Assembly (NCBI RefSeq): GCF_001748285.1
Contig: NZ_BDGT01000057.1
Location: 1 to 43,187, forward strand
DNA from: Thermogemmatispora onikobensis
Lineage (GTDB): Bacteria > Chloroflexota > Ktedonobacteria > Ktedonobacterales > Ktedonobacteraceae
Direction of reading: 5' to 3'
Length of the DNA: 43,187 nt
Positions within the stretch are counted from its first letter, which is position 1. Each line of letters begins with the position of its first letter. The position numbers and the translations under genes were made by a program. Below, piece by piece: positions 34,180 through 43,187 of the stretch. The notes beneath the pieces are model-generated. The model saw nothing but the letters and a program-made list of their open reading frames with translations, had not been told where the DNA came from and searched no databases.

Positions 34180-35676
34180 TCAGGCAGTGGGGGGTGTCTC
34201 ATCAAGCTTGGCCCGCAAGAGTTGCTGGACAAGATCGGCCTTGGCCTGACCGCGAGTGCGCTTCATAATCTGGCCGACCAGATACTGAGCGGCGTTGGTC
34301 TTACCCGAGCGGTAATCGGCCACGATCTTGGGGTTCGCCTCAATGACCTCAACGATGATGCGCTCCAGCGCCTGCGGGTCGGTAATTGGCGGCTGGATGC
34401 CCTTGCGCACCACGATGGTCTCTGGCAGCTCACCGCTGACAAAGGCCTCCTCGAGGACCTCCTTCGCCTGCTTGCCAGTAATGCGCTGGCGATCGAGCAG
34501 ATCCAGGAGATTCACCAGTGCCGCCGGCTTCAGCGGGCAAGACGCAGGGGCGATATCATGCGCATGGAGCAGGCGGACAACCTCGCTCAGGAGCCAGTTG
34601 CTGGCCGTGCGCGCACGGGCCTGGCGGTCCTGGACATGAGAGGAAAGGGCCATTACCTGATCGAAGTAGTCGCCGAGGGCTTTCTCTTCTGTGAGAATAT
34701 CGGCATCCTGAGCCGAGAGGCTATAGTCGCGCTGGTAGCGCAGCCGGCGAGCATCGGGCAGCTCAGGCAGGCGCGCGCGCAATTCCTCGACCCATTCACG
34801 GCTGATTACCAGCGGCGGCAGGTCTGGCTCAGGGAAGTAACGATAGTCATGAGCATATTCTTTGCTGCGCTGCGGCACTGTCACCCCCCGGCTCTCGTCC
34901 CAGCCGCGCGTTTCCTGCTGAATAGCTCCACCGGCCCGCAGCACCTCGATCTGGCGACGAGCCTCATATTCAAGGGCCTGCTGCAGGGCCTTGAAGCTAT
35001 TCATATTCTTGATCTCGGTCTTCACCCCTAGCGCCTGCTGGCCGCGGGGACGGACCGAGATATTGGCATCGCAGCGTAGGCTCCCCTCTTCCATGCGCCC
35101 CGAAGAGACTCCCAGGTAAACCAGAATCTCGCGCAGCTTCTGCATATAGAGCCGCGCTTCCTCGGGGCTGCGCATATCCGGCTCACTGACGATTTCAATG
35201 AGTGGGGTACCGGCACGGTTAACATCGACGAGGCTGTAGCCATCCCGATGCAGGAGCTTGGCAGTATCTTCCTCCAGATGAACGCGCGTGATACCGATGC
35301 GCCGCACCTGCCCATCGTGCTCAATCAGAAGATAGCCATTGCGACTGAGCGGAAGATCGTACTGGGAAATCTGGTACCCCTTCATCAGATCAGGGTAGGG
35401 ATAGTTCTTGCGGTCGAATTTGGAATACTCGGGAATACTGCAGTTGAGGGCCAGCGCCGTCATGATGGTGTAGGCCACCGCCTGGCGATTGATGACCGGC
35501 AACACGCCCGGCATCCCCATACAGATGGGGCAGACATGCGTGTTGGGAGCGGCGTTGGCGTAGTCGGTGCTGCAGGAGCAGAACATCTTGCTCCGCGTGG
35601 TGAGTTGAGCATGAACTTCGAGGCCGATGACAACCTCGTATTCGGTGGTCACCTCGGTATGAGCAGGTACAGCCAT
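34180..35676 (-). CDS. gatB: aspartyl/glutamyl-tRNA amidotransferase subunit B
   Basis: 498 residues. Subunit of GatCAB, which amidates Glu-tRNA(Gln) and Asp-tRNA(Asn). Opening [20 protein letters not shown], zinc cysteines in FCSCSTDY and [13 protein letters not shown], kinase-type core [39 protein letters not shown], and the C-terminal YqeY-like tRNA-binding tail ([20 protein letters not shown]). ATG 35676 has AGGAAGG at 9-base spacing and gives the usual length; a GTG at 35718 is less likely. gatA and gatC are not adjacent, so the subunits are scattered. Divergent from the MglA gene. Confidence 0.97.
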   Translation of the reverse strand: MAVPAHTEVTTEYEVVIGLEVHAQLTTRSKMFCSCSTDYANAAPNTHVCPICMGMPGVLPVINRQAVAYTIMTALALNCSIPEYSKFDRKNYPYPDLMKGYQISQYDLPLSRNGYLLIEHDGQVRRIGITRVHLEEDTAKLLHRDGYSLVDVNRAGTPLIEIVSEPDMRSPEEARLYMQKLREILVYLGVSSGRMEEGSLRCDANISVRPRGQQALGVKTEIKNMNSFKALQQALEYEARRQIEVLRAGGAIQQETRGWDESRGVTVPQRSKEYAHDYRYFPEPDLPPLVISREWVEELRARLPELPDARRLRYQRDYSLSAQDADILTEEKALGDYFDQVMALSSHVQDRQARARTASNWLLSEVVRLLHAHDIAPASCPLKPAALVNLLDLLDRQRITGKQAKEVLEEAFVSGELPETIVVRKGIQPPITDPQALERIIVEVIEANPKIVADYRSGKTNAAQYLVGQIMKRTRGQAKADLVQQLLRAKLDETPPTA

Positions 35677-35853
35677 CTTTCCCAACCTTCCTGAAAGCTT
35701 CTTCAGCGTCACTGTCACCCGTTAGTCTAGCCCTTTCCCCTGGATTCGTCAACTGGGTAGCCGTGCCAGGCCCAGCCACGACTCAACGCTGCCCGGGCAG
35801 GCCGCCAGGCCGTTGCTTCGGGACAAACAGGCAGGAAAGAGGCACCGGAGTCC

Positions 35854-35882
35854 TTGCCAGATACGGATGACTCTGGTATACT
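35854..35882 (+). promoter_or_regulatory. sigma-A-like promoter for the MglA gene
   Basis: -35 TTGCCA (35854-35859), 17-base spacer, -10 TATACT (35877-35882). The start near 35889 gives a leader of about 197 bases holding two perfect hairpins: CTTGCG/CGCAAG (35907-35924) and CTCCTCTT/AAGAGGAG (36006-36027). The gatB-mglA gap (35677-36085) shows nothing else. Confidence 0.55.
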
Positions 35883-36085
35883 GAAGGCACCAACATCGTG
35901 GGACGTCTTGCGCCGAAACGCAAGCTTCCCTTGATAAATCCAGGAAATGCCTTTTGTACTGCTTCGCACGAGAGAACTGTTGCTGAGATTCAAAGGCACG
36001 GTGCCCTCCTCTTGTAGAGAAGAGGAGACGATGCGCTACCACGACACGAGGCACACCAGCGAGCGGATGAGGAGAATGACCACCT

Positions 36086-36670
36086 ATGTCCCTGATTAAT
36101 ATGGCCAAACGCGAGATCATTTGTAAGCTCGTCTACTATGGCATTGGTCTGTCTGGCAAGACAACCAACCTGCACTATATCTATCAAGCAGTCGATCCCC
36201 GTGATGTAGGTGAGATGGTCTCGATCGATACCGAGACAGAGCGTACCCTCTACTTCGATCTGCTGCCGTTGGAGCTGGGCAAGGTCAATGGCTTCTCAAT
36301 CCGTTTCCAGCTCTATACCGTGCCCGGTCAGGTGCTCTACCAGCAGACACGGATCTCGGTGCTGAAAGGGGCCGACTGCGTGATCTTCGTGGCCGATTCT
36401 CAGGCCAGTAAATTGCAGGAAAATATCGAAAGCTGGAACGAGCTTCAGGAACAGCTCCGCCGCATGAATAAGAATATCACTGAGTTCCCGCTGGTGATGC
36501 AGTGGAATAAGCGCGACTTGCAGGATATTCTGCCAGTGTCGGTGCTGGAACAGTACCTGAACCCGTACCGCGTCCCTAGCTTCGAGGCCGTCGCTGTCAC
36601 CGGCTACGGCGTGATCGAATGCCTGCGCGTCGCCATCAACGCGACCCTTCGCCGCCTCGAACGTATCTAG
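36086..36670 (+). CDS. mglA: MglA-like small Ras-family GTPase
   Basis: 194 residues. Walker A GIGLSGKTT (19-27), a switch I region SIDTETERTLYFDLLP (47-61), Walker B-like TVPGQVLYQQTR (78-89) and base-specificity NKRD (141-144). The spacing and the words YYGIGLSGKTTNLHYIY and ELGKVNGFSIRFQLYTVPGQ are typical of MglA, which controls polarity and motility in Myxococcus. In other phyla it is often paired with the GAP MglB (roadblock), absent here, while a DUF4388 protein occurs at 3979. ATG 36086 has GAGGAG 11 bases upstream; ATG 36101 is possible. It has its own promoter and long leader. Confidence 0.9.
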   Translation: MSLINMAKREIICKLVYYGIGLSGKTTNLHYIYQAVDPRDVGEMVSIDTETERTLYFDLLPLELGKVNGFSIRFQLYTVPGQVLYQQTRISVLKGADCVIFVADSQASKLQENIESWNELQEQLRRMNKNITEFPLVMQWNKRDLQDILPVSVLEQYLNPYRVPSFEAVAVTGYGVIECLRVAINATLRRLERI

Positions 36671-36729
36671 CCCAGCCTGCCACCGGCGCGTCTCTACACT
36701 ACGCGCGCGCGCTCGCTCCGCCCTCCTCT

Positions 36730-36784
36730 GTGGCAAGGAGTCGCCACTTCTCTTCTGACTGGCAGGATGGCCCGACCTTTTTTT
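36730..36784 (+). terminator. weak terminator candidate after mglA
   Basis: GTGGC/GCCAC stem (36730-36747) with an 8-base loop; a T7 run (36778-36784) lies 30 bases further and is not directly joined to the stem. The rest of 36671-37037 holds the promoter below. Confidence 0.25.
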
Positions 36785-36851
36785 CAGCAACTCTTTCTCC
36801 CTGTGCTTCTTCCACCGCCTATGTAGAGCAACTTTGTTCCTGTCTTAGTCG

Positions 36852-36880
36852 TTGTTCATCGACGGTTCTCTGTGTATAAT
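36852..36880 (+). promoter_or_regulatory. promoter of the second response regulator
   Basis: -35 TTGTTC (36852-36857), 17-base spacer, perfect -10 TATAAT (36875-36880). The start near 36887 gives a leader of about 150 bases, which contains a hairpin AGGGGAA/TTCCCCT (36921-36941). Confidence 0.6.
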
Positions 36881-37037
36881 ACGGCAAAACCTGGTTTGGT
36901 TGCTTTCTCCTTCTCTACGAAGGGGAATTTGGCCTTCCCCTCCCTCTGTGGATGAAAGGCCATCACCGCGAGGCGCCCTGGACAACAAATGTTGGGCCGC
37001 CCGTTCGATCGATCGACTGTCTCGCTGCGAGGTTCTT

Positions 37038-37739
37038 ATGGAGTCTATCCGTGTCATCATCGTTGATGAGCAGCCGCTGTTCCGCGAAGGAATTCGCTAT
37101 ACGCTTGAGCACCTGGGCCAGTGCACTGTGGTGGGCGAGTCGACTCAGCCCGCCGAAATTCTGGCACTGGCACGCGATCCAGGAGCCGAGGTGATCCTCC
37201 TGGATGCCGGCCTCAAGAGCGCTGACGCCCTTGAGCTCGCTCGCCAACTCCGCCAGCTGGCCCCCCAGCTGGCCATCATGATCCTTACTCCTTCCGAGGA
37301 TGAGGAGCGCCTCTTTCAATCGATCAAGGTGGGCGCCGCGGCCTACTATACCCGCAATATCTCACCCGAGGAGCTGATCGAGGCCGTGCAACGAGTGAAT
37401 CGCGGTGAGTATCTGATTAACGACGAGGTGCTGGCTCGACCTCAGATCGCCAGCCGTGTTTTGCAGTCGTTGCGCGAGCTGCCAGTGGCTCCTCACAATG
37501 GTACCGATGAGAGCGACGGCCAAGAGAGCTATTCCCCACTCTCTAGCCGCGAAATCGAGATTCTGGACTACATCGCCCGTGGGAATAGTAATAAGGAGAT
37601 CGCTAAGTCTTTGAAGATTAGCGATCAAACAGTGAAAAACCATATTACATCGATTCTTAAGAAGCTGGCGGTGAACGATCGCACCGCCGCCGTGGTGCAT
37701 GCTCTACGCCACGGCTGGATCAAGATCCAGGATACGTAA
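37038..37739 (+). CDS. NarL/LuxR-family response regulator with atypical receiver
   Basis: 233 residues. Receiver 1-120: Asp10/Glu11 (IVDEQ), phosphoacceptor candidate Asp56 (ILLDAGLKS) and Thr84 (MILTPSEDE), but the conserved lysine before beta5 is Arg106 (YYTRN, codon CGC at 37353). LuxR-type helix-turn-helix at about 165-228 (LSSREIEILDYIARGNSNKE, SLKISDQTVKNHITSILKKL), near identical in plan to the regulator at 28288 and longer than many NarL proteins because of its linker. ATG 37038 has GAGG just upstream; the frame extends a further 62 codons upstream but the promoter at 36852 lies inside it. No kinase gene is adjacent. The K-to-R change suggests altered phosphorylation signalling; it may still be active. 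Confidence 0.9.
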   Translation: MESIRVIIVDEQPLFREGIRYTLEHLGQCTVVGESTQPAEILALARDPGAEVILLDAGLKSADALELARQLRQLAPQLAIMILTPSEDEERLFQSIKVGAAAYYTRNISPEELIEAVQRVNRGEYLINDEVLARPQIASRVLQSLRELPVAPHNGTDESDGQESYSPLSSREIEILDYIARGNSNKEIAKSLKISDQTVKNHITSILKKLAVNDRTAAVVHALRHGWIKIQDT

Positions 37740-37785
37740 GGCCAGGAGAGAGGAGAAAAGGCTACCGACAGCTGTGGCCAGCCAG

Positions 37786-38301
37786 TCAGGTCCACAGGCT
37801 CAGAAGTACCTTGCCGCTCTTGGCGTCAAGAAACAGGTAAAAGTCATAACTTGAGCGCGGGAATGGTGTGGGATCAACAGAGGCATCAGCGGGCTGCAGC
37901 GGTACCTGCTCATAGATGATCATCCAGGCTGGGACATTTTCGATCTGGGTCCGGTTGCTCGTGCGAGGAATGTAGGTTAGGAGGACATAGCGGGCAAGGA
38001 CTTTCTTGGCTTTGCTGGCTGTTTCGGGCTCCCACTGGCTCGCCAGCAGGAGGGCCTCCTCCTGACTCAGGCTGGGTGGCTGGGAGGGTGTACCCAGAAT
38101 GACGCCCGCAGTGTAGAGGGCGGGCAGCTGGACAGCCGATGCTTGACTTGTCTGAGCCAGGTGGGGAACGAGTAGCTTCAGCCCCCCTTGAGGGTGCCTG
38201 AGCAGGAGAATAAAGCAACCCAGACCGATCAGCAGCAGCAGCGCCCCAACGAGGCCGCTGATCTTCCAGGTGCCCGATTGGATGCGCTGTTGTCGCCTCA
38301 T
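37786..38301 (-). CDS. membrane-anchored protein of unknown function
   Basis: 171 residues. Basic start (MRRQQRIQSGTWK), one membrane segment at about 14-35 (GLVGALLLLIGLGCFILLL), then an extracytoplasmic part with LSQEEALLLASQWEPETASK and a C-terminal beta-rich run ending YDFYLFLDAKSGKVLLSLW. That ending recalls PepSY/YpeB-like modules, but the similarity is weak and I assign no function. ATG 38301 is preceded by AAGG at 9-base spacing; 22 upstream in-frame codons are unlikely. Convergent with the response regulator 37038, with only 46 bases between the stops. A promoter match is at 38490-38519. Confidence 0.7.
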   Translation of the reverse strand: MRRQQRIQSGTWKISGLVGALLLLIGLGCFILLLRHPQGGLKLLVPHLAQTSQASAVQLPALYTAGVILGTPSQPPSLSQEEALLLASQWEPETASKAKKVLARYVLLTYIPRTSNRTQIENVPAWMIIYEQVPLQPADASVDPTPFPRSSYDFYLFLDAKSGKVLLSLWT

Positions 38302-38862
38302 GCCGACACCTTTTCTCCTTCCTCTCAAGAGGTGTGCCTGGACTGCCCTGCTCTGCCTGGAGAGCACTGGTGGGCTGGTCGGCTACGATCCGCTCGCTGA
38401 CAAGCAGGTTAGCTGAGGCACTGGTGGGTCTGGCGCTCGCCAGTGCCGTCGCCGCCAGGCTCAAGCTTTCAGTTCACCTCGCATTGCCAAGTATAGTCGA
38501 AGACGCCTGGCAAAAACAAGCCTCTGACAGCGGAAGGGGGCGCACCCCTCAAGCAATATGCCATAATGAGAATGGGAAGAAGAGGAGGAAGCAGCCAGGT
38601 TGAGCCTGTCTCTGGCTGACAGGCCCTGCCTGCGTCTCTGGACCCGCGCGTACAGGAGCTGACGAGCAGAGCGGGAACCCAAGGAGCAAGCTGGGGGGAC
38701 CTGCGCTTGCCGGCTGTGGTACCCTGAAACAAGTCTCGCCTGGTGGCGAGCGATCAGTCTCGGTGGCCTTTGATCACTCGCCGGGCCACGGGCCACAGGT
38801 AACAAGACGATGACACAGCCCAAAGGCCAGTCCAGTAAGCGAAGAAAGGGAGCTTGATTTCC
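38302..38862. other. divergent intergenic region upstream of glgP
   Basis: Minus-strand promoter for the gene at 38301 at 38490-38519. A 12-position imperfect hairpin (38745-38756 with 38771-38782, one mismatch, 14-base loop) lies about 80 bases before the glgP start and could be in its leader. No convincing plus-strand promoter was found; otherwise nothing. Confidence 0.4.
38490..38519 (-). promoter_or_regulatory. sigma-A-like promoter for the 38301 gene
   Basis: Minus strand: -35 TTGTTT (38519-38514), 18-base spacer, -10 TATACT (38495-38490). Leader about 180 bases. Confidence 0.4.
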
Positions 38863-41424
<2,562 letters not shown>

Positions 41425-41510
41425 GTTGTCAATCTGCCTGGTCTCTTTGCTTTGGCCAATGAAAACGGGCGGCGCTGGCAGTGCCGCTAGAGGAGAATCC
41501 GCCCTACGCC

Positions 41511-43187
41511 ATGAGAAGCATGTACGCTCAACTGTTTCAATCCCTTAGCATTGGGCCGCGCGAGGCGCGCAATCGCCTGATTTTTGGGAGCCACACGACC
41601 AATCTCGCCCGCCAGCATTTGCTGAGTGAGCAGCACGGCAATTACTACGCCAGCCGGGCCGAAGGAGGAGTTGGCAGCATCGTGCTGGAGGAGCACATCG
41701 TGCATCCCTCCGATCGGCCCTACGAGGCTGCCTTGCTTGGTTACTTACCCGAAACGCCAGCGGCCCTGGCCAGGGTGAGCGCTCGTGTGCGCGCTGCTGG
41801 AGCGTTGACGCTGGTTCAGCTGAACCATAACGGTCAGCAGGGGGTAAGTGATCATCATCAGCGCGAGCTGTGGGCCCCCTCCGCCGTGCCCGATGTGGCC
41901 ACGCGCGAGGTGCCCAAGGCGATGGAGCTGGAGGATATTCGCGCTGTGATCTCCGGCTTCGCCCTGGTTGCCCAGCACGCTGTGCGCGGTGAGGCCGATG
42001 GAATAGAGCTACAGGTCTCTGACCGCTCGCTGCTGCGTCAGTTCCTGTCGCCACTGACCAATCAGCGCAGTGACGCTTATGGAGGCTCACTAGAGAATCG
42101 CCTGCGCTTCTTGCAGGAGACCATCGAGGCCGTGGCCGCCGTCCTGCAGGGGCGCTTTGTTCTGGGGGTGCGTCTCTGCGTTGATGAGCTGGCACCGTGG
42201 GCCGGGCTTACCCCGGAGCAGGGGGTCGAGATTGCGCGCCGCTTAGCCGAGACCGGTCGGGTGCACTATCTGACGGTGACGATGGGGAGCATCTTGAGCA
42301 CCCACCTGTTCCCTTTCCACGCTTCAATGCATGTCGCCCCAGGTTATACAGTCGCGCTGGCGGCAGCCGTGAAGGAGGCGGTCGCTATTCCTGTTTTTGC
42401 CGCTGGTCGCATTATGGACGCGGAGCAGGCGGAGGCAATTATAGCAGCAGGCCAGGCCGATGGAGTTGAGATGATTCGGCCCCTGATCGCCGATCCCGCC
42501 TTGCCGCGTCTGGCTCAAGAGGGCAAGGCGGAGCGCGTGCGGCCTTGTCTGGCCTGTAACCAGGGCTGCCAGGTACGTGGCCTGCTCAACGCGGCTCTCA
42601 GCTGTAATGTTAACCCTGATGTCCTGCAGCCCTGGCCCGCCTCTCTTTCTCCAGACAGCGAGCCAGCTGCTGCAAGCCACCAGAGCCAGAGCCAGCTTTC
42701 TCCAGGCAAGACGCCCTCGCTGAGCGAAGCCTTTGTGGTTGTGGGGGCGGGCCCAGCAGGATTGGAAGCGGCGCGCACCGCTGCTCTGCGCGGGCGACGG
42801 GTTGTCATCTTTGAGCGGGCGCCGGAGCCAGGGGGGGCGGTCGCCCTGGCAGCACGAGCTCCGGGACGTGCCTCACTGCGCCGCATCATCGATTATCTGG
42901 TGGGCGAATGCGAGCGTCTAGGGGTCGAGCTGCGTACTGGCATCACTGTGAGCGCCAGCTGGCTCCTGGAGCAGCGTCCTGGCGCAGTGCTTGTGGCCAC
43001 AGGAGCGAAAGCAGGTCAGGGGTTGCTGCCGATTCCTGGCCATGATCTTCCCCATGTGCTGGATGTGCGCCGTATCCTGCAGGGTGAACGAGTGCCTGGC
43101 ACGGGCCAGCACGCCGTGGTGATCGATGAGACGGCCTCACATGCTGTGCTCTCAACCGTGGAGCTGCTGGCCAATGAGGGGTGGCAG
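41511..43187 (+). CDS. NADH:flavin oxidoreductase (OYE/2,4-dienoyl-CoA reductase-like), 3'-truncated
   Basis: 559 codons run to the right edge without a stop. TIM-barrel OYE domain about 1-335: LSIGPREARNRLIFGSHTTN, EGGVGSIVLEE, QLNHNGQQG, the substrate-site region LRQFLSPLTNQRSDAYGGSLENRLRF, and FAAGRIMDAEQAE. The iron-sulphur motif C-x2-C-x3-C-x11-C begins at CLACNQGC near 345. A nucleotide-binding domain follows from VVVGAGPAGLEAARTA (about 406) with an Ala/Ser/Gln-rich linker before it. It is a multidomain FMN/FAD/[4Fe-4S] enoate reductase. The opening AQLFQSLSIGPREARNR resembles FadH/OYE oxidoreductases of mycofactocin loci, but no mycofactocin gene is visible here. GAGGAG lies 15 bases before ATG 41511. 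It probably follows glgP in the same transcript. Confidence 0.9.
   Translation, partial: MRSMYAQLFQSLSIGPREARNRLIFGSHTTNLARQHLLSEQHGNYYASRAEGGVGSIVLEEHIVHPSDRPYEAALLGYLPETPAALARVSARVRAAGALTLVQLNHNGQQGVSDHHQRELWAPSAVPDVATREVPKAMELEDIRAVISGFALVAQHAVRGEADGIELQVSDRSLLRQFLSPLTNQRSDAYGGSLENRLRFLQETIEAVAAVLQGRFVLGVRLCVDELAPWAGLTPEQGVEIARRLAETGRVHYLTVTMGSILSTHLFPFHASMHVAPGYTVALAAAVKEAVAIPVFAAGRIMDAEQAEAIIAAGQADGVEMIRPLIADPALPRLAQEGKAERVRPCLACNQGCQVRGLLNAALSCNVNPDVLQPWPASLSPDSEPAAASHQSQSQLSPGKTPSLSEAFVVVGAGPAGLEAARTAALRGRRVVIFERAPEPGGAVALAARAPGRASLRRIIDYLVGECERLGVELRTGITVSASWLLEQRPGAVLVATGAKAGQGLLPIPGHDLPHVLDVRRILQGERVPGTGQHAVVIDETASHAVLSTVELLANEGWQ

Noticed and set aside
36852-37037. N-terminal extension of the second response regulator
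   Set aside because: The frame is open but includes its own promoter and a leader hairpin; ATG 37038 starts exactly at the receiver domain.

Overview
This is a GC-rich bacterial chromosomal window in which almost all space is used by housekeeping genes. The gene order (rpsB-tsf-pyrH-frr-uppS-cdsA-dxr-rseP-ispG, and aroKB-aroQ-peptidase-efp-accB), the non-mevalonate isoprenoid genes, small MglA-type GTPase, DUF4388 (PATAN) protein, orphan NarL/LuxR regulators and a threonine/proline-repeat secreted protein together suggest a Chloroflexota bacterium, most likely of the Ktedonobacteria (Thermogemmatispora-like). That placement is inference from content and protein style; no 16S rRNA is present. 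No phage, transposon, CRISPR array or defence system was found.

Layout. 1-3855 (+): 3' end of an MFS transporter, a P5C dehydrogenase and a metallo-beta-lactamase-fold hydrolase. 3979-4818 (-): DUF4388 protein, divergent from a Tat-exported phosphoesterase (5274-6581, +). 6655-13903 (-): a long co-directional block, aroK-aroB fusion, aroQ, M24 peptidase, efp, accB-like gene, xseA, xseB, DUF212 membrane protein, left-handed beta-helix acetyltransferase. 13993-16674 (-): large secreted CHAP-domain protein with a ninefold Pro/Thr repeat. 17081-17155: tRNA-Val(GAC) with its own consensus promoter and terminator. 17578-27760 (-): translation, cell-envelope and isoprenoid cluster from rpsB down to ispG. 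28288-29019 (+): response regulator, convergent with dxs (29164-31107, -). 31108-31896: a gene-free stretch with two excellent sigma-A-like promoters and predicted RNA structure, followed by an extremely acidic protein with a basic tail. 32774-35676 (-): glutamate dehydrogenase and gatB. 36086-38301: MglA-like GTPase, second response regulator, small membrane-anchored protein. 38863-43187 (+): glycogen phosphorylase and a truncated OYE/2,4-dienoyl-CoA reductase-like flavoenzyme.

How genes work together. dxs, dxr and ispG are three steps of the MEP pathway; their product feeds uppS, which makes the undecaprenyl carrier used in wall synthesis, while cdsA supplies CDP-diacylglycerol. rpsB, tsf, frr, efp, gatB and tRNA-Val serve translation. 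aroK-aroB and aroQ are shikimate-pathway enzymes. pruA and gdhA connect proline/glutamate catabolism to 2-oxoglutarate.

Most notable observations: the accB-like protein has asparagine where the biotinylated lysine should be and has no accC neighbour; EF-P carries Arg in a Leu-Gly-Arg-Gly loop instead of the usual Pro-Gly-Lys/Arg; a TTGACA-17-TATCAT promoter at 31326 drives an apparently non-coding, multibranched RNA that I could not match to a known family; one response regulator lacks the conserved receiver lysine; rpsB uses a TTG start behind a roughly 275-nt leader and is separated from tsf by almost 0.9 kb. Start codons were chosen from Shine-Dalgarno position; promoters are matches by eye.
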